Part shown: one piece after another, positions 42,716 to 53,106 of the stretch
How positions within the stretch are numbered: position 1 is the stretch's first letter
How the letters are laid out: each line of letters starts with the position of its first letter
NCBI GenBank assembly: GCA_949825045.1
Contig: OX463829.1
Location: 15,904,715-15,968,714 of the forward strand
Direction of reading: 5' to 3'
Origin: Argyresthia goedartella
Taxonomy: Eukaryota; Arthropoda; Insecta; Lepidoptera; Argyresthiidae
Length of the DNA stretch: 64,000 nt
Notes under the pieces: model-generated
Seen by the model: the letters and a program-made list of their open reading frames with translations, nothing else
What the model was told of the DNA's origin: nothing
Databases searched by the model: none
Program-made: the position numbers and the translations under genes

Positions 42716-43762
42716 TGTACAGCTGGATATTTTGTATCACCTTTATTTTCATAGGACCCTGTAACGTTTTAAACCATAAGAACACAATAACAAATCATTT
42801 TCACTTCGTATTTTCATACTATCAGCACTGTTAAATCGATGTCGGAGGGGTTTACCTTTGGTGACCTTGTATTTGGCTTTCTCCGAAACTCTGCAATCTC
42901 GGGCTTCGTGCGCGCTGGTGGGCTACCTTTTTATCTATCGCTGTTATGTAAGTTTGGCTATGTGATCTTATTATTTTCTCTATTACGAGCCTGAAACCAA
43001 AATCTGACATATTGCGATGTTGTTGTTTATCTGGTTGTCATGGCAATGTCCATTCAAACTCGTTAGCGGTCTGATATGTTTACTTCAATACTTTTACAAA
43101 AATACTTTTTCCCTCTTGGCCATTCACAAAAATTGCTTTTAATTTAAATAATTTTTAGAACTCTCCAAAAAGAGTATAAGAGCGGAACATTTCTGAAATT
43201 CGTGAGTCTCACTTCAGCTTTTGAACAAGAAGCATCACCTAAAGGCCTTATCCCGGGGCCGCACTGCCCCGGGATCCTGCGAGCCTCTGCTGCTACGCCT
43301 CCTGCCTACTGCTGCCTACTTATTGTGTGGTCTGCCTCGACTGAACGGCTCGCCAGACGGTTGCTACGCCTCCTGCCTGCTGTTGCCTACCGTGTTGCCT
43401 GCCTCCACTGACCGGCTCGCCAGACGGCTGGTACTTCACCTGCCTACTGCCTCTACGGGAGTAAGGCAGCTACGCCTCCTGCCTACTGCAGCTACTTACC
43501 GTGTTGCCTGCCTCCACTGACCGGTTCGCCAGACGTCTGCTGCTTCTTCTGCTCCTACTCTCCGTGTCGTCCGCTTCCTTTTTTATCTGGATACCTGTAT
43601 TTTTTAAAAACCTGTCTCACCTCATTCATCCTCATCTTCCTTTCATTTTTATATAAATACTCACTGTAAATACGCATAATAAACTATCATTTCTAAATTT
43701 TATCCTGGTTGTTGTTTCTTGTTAGGTTCTGGTTAGGTTCTTGTCGCTACACGACAACCACA
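42716..43762 (+). mobile_element. Solo LTR inside the DIRS gag
   Basis: 1,047 bp from TGTACAGC to CAACCACA, flanked by the 4-bp direct repeat GAGC (42712-42715 and 43763-43766; a fifth base T may be shared). It contains a TATAAGAGC promoter box near 43172, and AATAAA at about 43679, 83 bp before the end. TGT...ACA ends and a 4-5 bp duplication suit an LTR retrotransposon (perhaps BEL/Pao or Gypsy) that recombined out, leaving one LTR. Excision restores the gag reading frame. Confidence 0.8.
43225..43540 (+). repeat. GC-rich imperfect repeats within the solo LTR
   Basis: Three imperfect units built of GCTACGCCTCCTGCCTACTG, CCGTGTTGCCTGCCTCCACT and GACCGGCTCGCCAGACGGCT, downstream of the LTR's TATA box. 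Likely part of its R/U5 leader. Confidence 0.7.
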
Positions 43763-44884
43763 GAGCTCTTTGATGGTTTCAGCAAATTTCTGCTCCTCAA
43801 ACAGATGTGTTTCGGAGGGTGGGATCTCGTGCAACATATTTCTTAAGGCCTTGCTCTGCGGCCTGTACATATCTCTTCTTTGTTGAATTACCTCAGCACG
43901 GCGCCCACACACATATTGCAGCAGATCATTCGAGGTTTTCCTAAACTCTGAGTCTGCATGAACAAAATCTTTTGATGGATATCCTCGGGTAGGCTATCAA
44001 GCAATTCTTGGAAAATTATTCTTTGTTTAATGAGGCCGTTTGATATGGCCCCGAGTGTCAGATCCGATCGCTCGAGGATAGCTGTGGACTTCCAAGAAGG
44101 TGTTTGCTCCAGTAGAAGATTGTTCACTTTCAAGGCGCTAAATGCCGGCGTAGCCTGAAAAGTTTTCTGACTGTCAGCGTATCTGATATCTTTCCACTCA
44201 CTTTGGCCAAACCGTTGACAACTAATTGCGTTCCTTAATGACAATGGATCTGCTTTAGTCGTTTTTGGCTCCTTATTGATGGTTGTGGGAGTGAAAAAGG
44301 AGATTCACGGCGGCGGATGGGTGTGCGCGACCTTGCAGTACTTTCTCTCGAACTAGTCTCTGCCCTACGACCTTCCCTGTTGCTCTCTTTAAGAGCAGAT
44401 GAAGCGTCAGACCGTTTCAACAGCATTGGTTTTAGTTTGCGAACTGTACTAATGAACTGGTCATATGATTTACAGTGGACCTTTTCTAATAGGCTGTGTG
44501 GAGCGTACAGTAATGCTCTCCCGAGGGCCCATTTCAGTAAGCTACTTCTAATGTGCCTGTATGTTCTCTCCGATAAGGACTGGAGTTCCGGGTTGAAAGC
44601 CTTCACCAGCTCCACAGTAGGGATTGCGAATCGTAATTTCGCGTCGACCGTCGCTGGAACGTGGTCTCCCCAGAAGAGCTCTTCATGTGTATAATTTGTG
44701 ACGGGCCACTCTCGCCAGCCTTCCGGGAAGTATTTATCGAGGATTGGACACGATGGCGCCAAAGATGATACTGTCCTCTCCCTGAGGAGAGGCTTCCGCC
44801 AACGCACCCATTGTCGTGGGGTCCGGCATGATCTGGAAATATCCAGATTATATCAATACATTGCTGTTTTGACAACATTGTCGG

Positions 44885-45125
44885 CTAATTCGGGACGAAA
44901 GTTCGAGGCGACCGTCGTCTCGATTGGGACGACAAACTGAGACGACGTCGTCCCATTTGGAACGACAATTCGAGACGACGACGCTCGTCTGAATCAATCG
45001 GGACTACAAAATTTAGACTACCGTCGTCTCAATTGAGCAGTCGCCTCGATCGAGACGGCGCGGCGGCGACGCGTTCAGTCGAAACGGTCTTTGAGACGAC
45101 CATGTCGTATCGTCTCAAGACGACG
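44885..45125. repeat. CGTCGTCTC/GAGACGACG motif-rich block in the DIRS 5' region
   Basis: A dozen or so copies of GAGACGAC or its complement, irregularly spaced and in both orientations, between the right terminal repeat and the Gag-like frame. Such density cannot be chance. It may be a degenerate cis-acting region or a decayed charged coding repeat. Confidence 0.7.
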
Positions 45126-45450
45126 TCCTTTTTCTGCTTACAGGCAAGACTGCCCTCAGCAATGACGAGATGACGAGCATTACGTACAGAAGATGATTTA
45201 TGTCGAAGCGTTCCAGGGGAAGCAGAATCGACTCGTCGCTGGGCCAAAAGGCGCCGAGCGGAATAGCGTCGTAAGGCTTAGCTGCCTTACGGAAATTCAG
45301 AAACAGCCTCGTCTTGTTAAATAATTGTATTAAAACGATGATGATGACACTCACTTTGATTGTTTCACTTCGCTGTACAATTCTATGATATTGTGACTTC
45401 ACTTTATTTTCTTTGCGGTGAAATGAACGAACGACACGAATATTGAAAAC

Positions 45451-45620
45451 GTACTGGCAAACACGGCCGCCGCGCGCTGCCTCGGCGTCACTGTCATGGC
45501 GGCCAAGAGAGGATAGCAATAGCGGGCGAACTGCTCGCACACGTCATTTATTGAATGGATTGATTGAACGAAAACGAAATACTGACCGAATATTGAACGT
45601 AATCTCATATGTGGTTCAAG
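45451..45620 (-). repeat. DIRS inverted terminal repeat, right
   Basis: Complement of 36007-36176 with four differences. This is the 5' side relative to the coding strand, so it may contain the promoter; a small frame (MTVTPRQRAAAVFAS) crosses it. Confidence 0.9.
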
Positions 45621-45641
45621 CGTAGGCTCGAACACCTAAAT

Positions 45642-46653
45642 ATAAAGTTTATTGTATCAAACTATACTTTACGGTCAGTGTCGATAAGGGGACGGAACCA
45701 GCCCCTTAAAAAAACAACGCCTTTTGAGGCCGCCTTTCGTTACCGTCAGGATGTAGGAAAGGGTGAGGCCAATAATTAAAAATATAATTTTGAAATGTGA
45801 AAAAAAAAACTTTCTGGGATATATCTCTGTAAATAATGGTCCTAGGGAAAACACGCATATAGCATAAAATTATGGCCGCAAAGGATTTTACACGATGCGC
45901 AGGTGAAAATATCAAAATAAAACAAATAAATTTCGAGACGATTTTTTTTTAGTACTGACTTCCCCCTTAGCTGCTATAGCACCGGTATCTTTTCTCCATC
46001 TGTAAGTAATAATATGGCATCATAAATATTTTCGCCATCATCTGTATCTGTGGTAGCTATAGTTGCTGCTGTGCTGCGGCGGCGCAAGCTCCGACATAAT
46101 ACATCTTTTCCCATTCATCACGGTAATGTAATGTTTCGCGTATTTTCCACTCCCCGTGATCATGACACCGAAAGTTCAATGCGTAAGTATTTTTATATTG
46201 CTTTGAGCTAAGTACGAAATGCACAGAGAAGTTTACAAAGTGACAAAACAGTATTATATATTTAATTGTGGTGGTCATAAGCAATAAAATGAATACTTGT
46301 CACTTAGTGCCTCCTAACCTAAACAATATATAATTCGATTACATAATACCCAACCGACCGTAAACGAGTAGGGTGGCCATCATTCATTATTAATATCACA
46401 GTCCGCGTTTTTTTCTTAACACAACGAAACCAATTTGGATTATTACCTTTTAGTTATTTCATTTGGATACATTAAATACATTGTTCTGAAGCATTGAGTT
46501 ACATTTACTTACGTAATAGAGAAGACAACGCGAACCACTACTGTGGTTGCTTTATGATAAGCGAACTGGCCGCACGCCACTCAGTCGCTTGCTAGCTTTC
46601 AAGCGTCGTAGACGTGTGCAGTGAAATGGAAAAAAGGTGCAAACTCTGAGAAA
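45642..46653. other. Intergenic gap right of the DIRS element
   Basis: No gene recognised. 46560-46650 precedes the THAP-like start and contains a CTCAGTCGCTT Inr-like motif. Confidence 0.35.
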
Positions 46654-46734
46654 ATGCCCTCGTGTGTGTTACGATACTGCACCAATAATTCAAGCAATAC
46701 AGGGAGGTGCAAAGGAATATCTTTCCATCGTTGA
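46654..46734 (+). pseudogene. THAP-like N-terminal fragment
   Basis: 27-codon frame MPSCVLRYCTNNSSNTGRCK... ending GISFHR then TGA. A Met-Pro-x-Cys-x4-Cys start, N-rich linker and KGISFHRFP-like end is the first third of a THAP zinc finger. It stops where FP is expected, so it is a broken copy or an exon whose splice I cannot see. Confidence 0.42.
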
Positions 46735-46952
46735 GTATCTCGATAAATCATGTAAAAACTTAATTGAACTTAATTCCAGCAAAATATTTAGCGGAGACGC
46801 GGAGACGCCATGTCACGTCATTTGTCATAGACTAAAAGTTAAGATGTGCCATGTGTATGTAACAAGTGCGGGTAGCATCTCAGAGTATTTTACTTGTGGT
46901 AGAATTATCCGAAGTTTCTGTTTATAAGCAGAAAACAATAATATTACACATA

Positions 46953-47141
46953 CAGGATGTAACAAAAAGGGCCTTGTTAGGGACATCATTTGATACGGGC
47001 TATCATAAATAAATACACTATAATTCGCTTGAATGTTCGCTCTATGTTTGAGGTCAACTACCTTAAATCAATCTACCTACTCCGACCTTTGCGATCATAC
47101 AGCATGGTTTCGACATGTAGCCCCCTTTCTCTTACATCCTG
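46953..47141. mobile_element. Tc1/mariner-type MITE
   Basis: 189 bp with TA on both sides (46951-46952, 47142-47143) and inverted ends CAGGATGTAACAAAAAGGG and, in complement, CAGGATGTAAGAGAAAGGG. Internal TTGTTAGGGACATCATT recurs in the hairpin at 61838-61854. Confidence 0.75.
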
Positions 47142-47587
47142 TACATGCAACTTTTTATTTTCATGCAAGTTTTTGATTTACATGCAACTTTTTGATTTAC
47201 CTACCCATGCGACCATTCCCACAATATTTAATTATTCTATATTGACTTAGAGATAAAGTTGGGCAGAATATAAACAAGATGTCACCTCTATGACGGTTAC
47301 ATCGCATCTATGACTGATAAGCCGCCCCCGCGCGCCCCTACTACCGCGCTTGCTTCACATGCATTTGTTCGCGATGTCTGTTCCGTAGGTTTATTTCAAT
47401 GTTCTGAAGTAGCCTAATAGGAGACCAGTCACCTTTCTGATTTTTCGTCGCTGGTTTTCGTCCTGAGTCGCCTAAATGGGGAAAGATCGCCTACGTTGGC
47501 AACACTGCTCAGGCAGCGTTGCCAACTCCAAAAAATGGTTTACGGTGTTCCCAGCCGACAAGTACGGTACGATTAAAAATACCGTGT
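47142..47587. other. Gap
   Basis: CATGCAA(C/G)TTTTTGATTTAC duplication at about 47163-47202. Nothing else recognised. Confidence 0.35.
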
Positions 47588-47792
47588 ATTTTTACAATAA
47601 ATATGGTGAAAATTACAGTGTTATAGTTTAAGAAATTTCATATTAATCTGAATTCATAAATTGACAATCATCATTTTTATACCTTTCATATTTTTACAAT
47701 AAATATGGTGAAAATTACAGTGTTATAGTTTAAGAAATTTCATATTAATCTGAATTCATAAATTGACAATCATCATTTTTATACCTTTCATA
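47588..47792 (+). repeat. Perfect 102-bp tandem duplication
   Basis: Two adjacent copies with the same sequence (47589-47690, 47691-47792), each from TTTTTACAATAAATATGG to TTTTTATACCTTTCATA. No difference seen by eye: very recent, or an assembly artefact. Confidence 0.9.
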
Positions 47793-47976
47793 TTTTGTAT
47801 CCTTATCATGTTTGCTGGTGGCAGAAAGTCAACGCCATTTTTTTCTTGGTGTTTAATGGCTTGTTTCGCCGATGTAAATGGGGTTGGCAACTGTCAAATT
47901 GGCGCTAGCATCACTTGTACTCATAACAAACAGGTTTTGTATGAACATTTTAGCATTTTTATCAAAAAAAGCAATA

Positions 47977-48160
47977 ATGCCGCGTTGTAGTGTAATTAGT
48001 TGCTCAGAAGTTGGAATTCATAGTTTTCCCAAAGACCTAAAGTTGTCAAAACAGTGGCTGAAGGCGATACGTCGTAAAAAATTAGTGATAAGCAATGGAA
48101 CAAGGTTATGTCGGAATCATTTCGTGGAATCAGACTACGTAAAGCAGGGAAAATACTCGG
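47977..48160 (+). CDS. THAP zinc finger exon
   Basis: ATG 47977, MPRCSVISCSEVGIHSFPKD..., then WLKAIRRKK and LCRNHFVESDY. It fits the THAP consensus C-x4-C-x35-C-x2-H (Cys4, Cys9, Cys45, His48) with the FPKD and W landmarks. The exon ends TCGG|GTGAGT. The AVPTIF box would be on the next exon, not found. THAP fingers bind DNA in host regulators and in P-element-like transposases; nearby DNA is rich in transposon debris, so either is possible. Confidence 0.65.
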
Positions 48161-48560
48161 GTGAGTTACTAATTTATCATATTCCATGTAGCTAGTTGAT
48201 TGATTAAGTCGAATCTACAACAGAACAGACATTGACCAGACCAACATTGACTGACAGTTGACACTGTCATTGTATTATAGGGATTACATACGAATCGATT
48301 TAATCAAAGATCGGTTTTGGATGTCATATTTTCGAACTTTTTGTATTGTTTGAAACTTAAACGAGCTTAACCCATGGACGTGTGAACTAGAATTGCATTT
48401 CCCTGAAGTAATCCCATCTTTTTTAATACAAACATATTCTTTCGATCCTTGCGCCAGATAAATTCAATCTCGAACATCAAATATCAATCATCAAAATAAT
48501 AGCATCCCTACTTTTGAAGGAAGAGGTACAAGACGTGCTAGCGCCATCTGGAATTAGCTT

Positions 48561-48749
48561 TCACCGGCCAACCCCATTTCCTTTTATTGAATTTGTCAGG
48601 AACTTGTTCCTGTTTTTTGTTTTTATTTTAAACTTGCTGAACACGCTCTCATATTCAGAGTCAGGGTGCGGTAACGGCAAAACTGCAAGCATAAATTTCG
48701 GCAGGTGCTTACAAATATTTTCTTGTCTTTCACTCAACTGCACTACCAA
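48561..48749 (-). pseudogene. hAT transposase dimerisation-domain fragment
   Basis: Minus frame with LPKFMLAVLPLPHPDSEYES, then VFSKFKIKTKNRNK. It matches the C-terminal hAT pattern LxxLALAVLPxPHSNAxVERxFSxxxxIKTKxRN in a subfamily distinct from the 25.5-kb element. The Glu-Arg catalytic block is degraded. An isolated fragment. Confidence 0.6.
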
Positions 48750-50549
48750 ATGCCATAATTTGTCTGGATCTTAATTTAAATCCAACTCGTTTCTCACATC
48801 GGTATAATGAAAATTTACTGTTGATGTATGATGATATGTATGTATGATATGTATGATCCGACTGCACCAGAAGTAGGGTAACGTTCTCTCTCTTTAAATT
48901 ATAATTATTAGGAACATGCAGATGAAGTTGCGGCCATTAGCTAGTATGACATAAAAATACGATCAATATTATGGTGTTTTGTGACACCATAATTACTTTA
49001 CTACAGAAGACGGTAAATTAATGCTGGATACGGTGATTAACCGTAATTACTGTGTAATTGGCAGCACTGCGCCAAGCAGAACTCTTTTTATGGCGCGTCC
49101 GCACGCTCGGCAAGCCTCCACAAGCCATCACCAATTCAAGCGTGTGGAGAGGTCATTTGGCTTGGCTTGCGTAGGCTTGCGAGAGCTTGTATTGTATAAA
49201 CGCGTTTCGTTCGTGCTTTCATATAGAGATGTAAGGGCGGTATTTAACCGATTGGTTAAAACCAACTGTGCACATTTAACCGCACATGTGCGTTTAAAGC
49301 TGTTTTGGTTGGGAGTTTGGGTTAAATGCATCTTTTATATATACATATATAGTTTGGAAATTATTTCTAAGTACTGGGTAAAATGTATGAAAATATATTT
49401 ATACAACATGTCAATGAATAAACCCATGACCTTCTATACCCCAGCTTATTTTTTAATAATTAAAAAATACTGAGAAAGAAAACACAAATATTTGCCCAAT
49501 ATTGTAGAAAATATTTTAGACTTAAGTTGTATTGTCACTTCTGAAAAATTCTCAAGTCTGTTGTGCGTGCGTATTCAATCAAATTCTTAAAGGTAGGTTA
49601 GTTTTTTTAGGTTAGTTTGGAAACATCTTCATAACTATCTATTTAGAAATAAATCAATGGAAAAATGAAGTAAAACTAGATTTTGGTTAGTTACCTATGT
49701 GCTGACTATAAAATAGCGCAAAAAATTACCTCGTATAATTCCCTGCGTATGATAATGATAATGATAATTTCCGACGTATTGTACCTAATTGTATCTACAC
49801 TTCCAAAGAATTCCAAATGTAGGTACTGTTCTGTACCTACGGCGTCACTGTGTAGCTGCTAGCATTGTTCTGTGAGACACTCATACCCCGAACCGCTGAA
49901 AGTACACCGTCACAGCATGATTGACACTGTCATTACATTGTGCAAGTAACATACTCTCACCGTTGCTCAAAATTCCACATTTGTGCATCGAAATGACATT
50001 GCGTGGCACGCGCAACGTATGCGCTTGCTCACAACGCAGATAGATAAGCACTGTAGGGATGTTCGGTGCGATCCGATACTTAAGTGGCACTAACTGAAAA
50101 TCAGCGCTGAGGGCCTCCACCCCCAGCACAATGCTGAGTTAGTGCCTTTTGCACAGCAAGAACACACCGTGACCCTGGCCAATAATTGTTTACAATTAGT
50201 TGTGTTTTTAGATGTTTCGTTTTGTTTATTATACTTTTTTGTTTTGTCCTGCTGTAAGGTGTGTTTTTTGTGTGTAATAAATGTCTTTCTTTCTTTCTTT
50301 CTTTCTAAGTGGATCAATACAATACCATTCGATCCACTGGCAGATACACATGCATCAAGGATCGGATCGGCTTTGGCGGTAAATTTCAATAGTTTGTTTG
50401 TTGCCGCTTTATACGATACTTCAATGTACCCTCTATTTGGCATATTCATCATAGTTTTTAGTTTATGAAATTGATATTTATGTTGTTTGCACGGACGTAC
50501 AAAAACTATTAACTGTTTTTAAACAAATTGTGTTTTCTTTTGCTTTGTT
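48750..50549. other. Gap with no recognised gene
   Basis: Contains ATGATATGTATGTATGATATG repetition (about 48825-48850), a (TTTC)n microsatellite at 50283-50306, and GGATCGGATCGG-like pieces near 50060 and 50360 that may frame a short element around the BED fragment. Confidence 0.35.
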
Positions 50550-50690
50550 ATGGCTCCACCACAAAAATCCAATGTGTGGTCGTTTTTTATTAAAACGGAC
50601 AGTGGTGGCGAATGTAAATTGTGTCACGGTGACGTGAAAACCAAAGGAAATGCTACTAATTTGGCAAAACACATAAAAAGACATCATTAA
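50550..50690 (+). pseudogene. BED zinc finger, hAT-derived fragment
   Basis: 46 codons MAPPQKSNVWSFFIKTDSGG..., then ECKLCHGDVK and NLAKHIKRHH, followed by TAA. The full BED pattern (W-x-F, C-x2-C, H-x4-H) is present, but nothing of the transposase catalytic part follows. It starts with the same MAPP as the 26075 transposase and retains the Trp that is a stop there. Confidence 0.7.
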
Positions 50691-50769
50691 AATACGGGAA
50701 ATATTTTAAATATTCATAGACAAAATATTTTTTAAGTTAGTTAATATTTAAGATATTATGTATTAACAC

Positions 50770-50945
50770 ATACGTTGCAAACGATTGTTCCCATTAGTCC
50801 CCTCTAGCCCTGTCCCCCGGGGTGACAGTTGGGAATTGTTTTCCTGATTGTCACCCGGGTGACAATTCGTGCCGTCTGTTCCCTTTGGAGGCTGACTAGA
50901 GGGGACAACTGGGAAGTCTGTTTCCTAGATGTCACCGCGGTGACA
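50770..50945. repeat. Cluster of palindromes
   Basis: Perfect 20-bp palindrome ATTGTCACCCGGGTGACAAT (50847-50866), perfect 14-bp GTCACCGCGGTGAC (50931-50944), near-palindrome CTGTCCCCCGGGGTGACAG (about 50810-50828), plus AGTCCCCTCTAG and CTAGAGGGGAC as an outer inverted pair. Confidence 0.85.
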
Positions 50946-51019
50946 AGCGATAAAACATGTTATTAGATTTCAGCCTTTTAATTTGCGATAGAAAAATATT
51001 AACCTTTATCAGCCTTAAT

Positions 51020-52197
51020 TAGGGCTGCCATCACCTAAATTGCCGACACCGGATAAACACGGTAAAAATTCCGGACATTTTGGCGAAATACGGTTTTTTC
51101 CCCGGACACGTCTGAAAATAGTAGATTATGCACCTAGGGAGGTAAAGTAAGGAATGTCTCAGACCGCATGGTTATTGTCAACATGCCGTGGTGCATATTT
51201 GTTTTTATGTGATCGTACGGCATAAAAGCGGTGACTTTGTCCCGCGCAGCGGGACAAAAGTTACTACTTTTAGGCTGTAGGCACATAAAATATTTTACGC
51301 AAAAAAAATAAAAACATCGTTATATTTTTAAATTTTTATTTATTTATACAGCTTGGTATTAAAATAGAATTAGGCACTTATGTAACCGCAACAAATAATA
51401 GTCATTTTTAATAAAATTAAACACTCTTTCTAAGAGAATATGGTAACAAAAATAATTAGAAACGCTCTTCTTTTTGGCATCAATTACATGACTATATAAT
51501 ACTTAATAACTAACAAACTATAATACTTTTTAATTTTGGAATAAACTACACCAATGATATTTTCAGTCATCTAGTTAGGTAGTCAAATCAAATCCCATAC
51601 TATGTATTGATTGTAAATTGAAAGTACTTGAGTAACTGCTAAAACTTTTAATTTTAACGAGATCAATTTTTTTACTTATTTTGATATTTTTCAGTCTTCC
51701 CAATTTTCGCTAAAATATCTTTCTTTTCCAACAAGAATCTATAGAAGTCGGAACAACTCAGGTCCTTAAAATTATACTTAATTTTGATCAGAGAAGAAAC
51801 CGTATGTATGTTTAGCGAGTTTCTTTCTTTCGTCCAATGCTGCATGACTAGCGAAAACACTCTCTCTACGTTGGCATTGTGAGCTGGTATACAAAAATAA
51901 TACTGTGCGATTTTTAGCAGTTCAGAATATAAATGGGCGTTAGGAGTTTTTTTTTTTAGATTCACACTTCAAACATTAATACGTTGTTGTAACTTGCATA
52001 TTTACTAGGAATCCCAACATCAAAACCTCACTAAGATTTATTCCAAGTTATTGCTTATCTACAAAAAAATGGGTTTCCTCTGACAACAAAAGTGTCCGGG
52101 TTTCACCCGGACACTTTAAAAAACCCCTGCCGGACGGCCCCCGGACGCCCTTCAAACTAGGACAAATCCGGGGAATTCCGGACGGATGGCAGCCCTA
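51020..52197 (-). mobile_element. hAT transposon, 1.18-kb deletion derivative
   Basis: 8-bp target duplication GCCTTAAT (51012-51019, 52198-52205). Inverted ends TAGGGCTGCCATC, followed by CCGGACA-rich subterminal repeats on both sides (AATTCCGGACA, CCGGACACTT, CCCCGGACA). Only the C-terminal transposase piece remains inside. Confidence 0.92.
51672..51965 (-). pseudogene. hAT dimerisation domain, C-terminal transposase remnant
   Basis: 97 codons: LYSELLKIAQYYFCIPAHNA, then NVERVFSLVMQHWTKERNSL. NVERVFS contains the hAT catalytic Glu; the ERN block follows as usual. The N-terminal and central domains are missing (internal deletion). The coding stop lies near 51672. Confidence 0.82.
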
Positions 52198-52444
52198 GCC
52201 TTAATTAAGTAAATATTGATACATTATGACCATGATGTACCAAAATTTGTCAAATTATGACATTCAAATTTCGAACGCCGACGCCCGCCCGCGAGCCGCC
52301 CCTAGTTTAGAACAAGCTAAACCATTGCAGAGCAATGATCAATGTCACAATGCCGGTCGAACATGCGGTTCCTGAACACATCAAAAAGAGCTTATGATAT
52401 GTGTGTAGATAAACTAGTGTATGTAACTAACTGTACATAATTAG

Positions 52445-52497
52445 GCATTAAAACTCTCGAGTGATATTATTATGAAACGAGCCAAATGCCCTCCATT
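52445..52497. repeat. Short dispersed repeat, partner of 55545-55616
   Basis: CTCGAGTGATATTATTATG, GAAACGAGCC and AATGCCCTCCATT blocks are the complement of 55545-55616, which has an extra ~30-bp internal hairpin. Confidence 0.55.
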
Positions 52498-52956
52498 GTA
52501 CATATTGTACGTTTGTGGGTGAAAAATAATCAACCAAAATTGCCGCGCTCATGACACCATTCCGTTCTCTTGTAGTTTCGCAAATGTTATCTTTTCTTGT
52601 TCTCTCGATATTTACGACGACTTTGGCTATTACTTTGGACTTTTGTGGCTTCCTATACCGACTAACCCTTCGTGTTCTCTGGATCCATGCTTGCATTAAT
52701 ATTGACAACAGCGTGTACATTGGACTTTGATTTGCTGTGTAAGATGGACGGTGAGCAACAATAATAATTGACGAGTGCTAGATCCCAGTGGTGGCTTCAT
52801 GAAGAAGCGCAAGATGGTGAGCAACCATCAACAAGTGCTGGATCCCGGCGGCGCCTATATGAGGAACCGCAGAACGATTAGTCATCAACATAGGATCGTT
52901 CAGAAGATTGCGAACCTTTTCTAAAAAGAAACTTTTACACCAGCGAAGTGGCTGGC

Positions 52957-53106
52957 ATGTGGAATTTGGCCAAGCTGGTACAAAAATTGGGTAAACGGGA
53001 GCAATGTGTGACATTTGCAGAAGAGAAAGGTCTCATTAAAACAATGAAAATGTGCCGTGTTCACCGTGAGGCGATGAATGTGATCTACAGCTCGCAAGTG
53101 TGTTGA
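52957..53106 (+). pseudogene. Merlin/ISXO2-like transposase N-terminal fragment (tentative)
   Basis: MWNLAKLVQKLGKREQCVTF, then AEEKGLIKTMKMCRVHREAM, and stop. The spacing of CVxFxxxKGLI...C resembles the zinc-ribbon start of ISXO2/Merlin transposases. No DDE part follows. Two imperfect ~62-bp repeats (52752-52815, 52816-52875; GTGCTGGATCCCGGCGGC-like) precede it. Confidence 0.35.

Larger units (their letters stand above)
42478..44820 (-). pseudogene. DIRS Gag-like ORF, split by a solo LTR
   Basis: Minus-strand frames 44807-44235 (YFPEGWREWPVTNYTHEEL, LLKWALGRALLYAPHSLL, Arg/Ser-rich tail), then 44244-43763 after frameshifts (LLLEQTPSWKSTAILERSD, DLLQYVCGRRAEVIQQ, YRPQSKALRNMLHEIPP), then, beyond the solo LTR, KYPAEQTGKWHVSSITLHGI to a stop at 42478. 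Removing 42716-43762 plus one target copy gives a continuous frame across the junction (TIKEL|SKYPAEQ). The assignment as Gag is by position and composition. Confidence 0.65.
35952..45641 (-). mobile_element. DIRS-like tyrosine-recombinase retrotransposon
   Basis: 9.7 kb including insertions. Inverted terminal repeats of 170 bp (36007-36176 and 45451-45620, four mismatches by eye) have unequal outer extensions (55 bp left, 21 bp right). Beside the left repeat is an internal complementary region (36201-36303) that joins the complements of both outer ends. Minus-strand coding order: Gag-like, RT, RNase H, methyltransferase-like, tyrosine recombinase. This is the DIRS architecture (RT plus YR, no LTR, no target duplication). 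Interrupted by a non-LTR element and a solo LTR. Confidence 0.9.
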
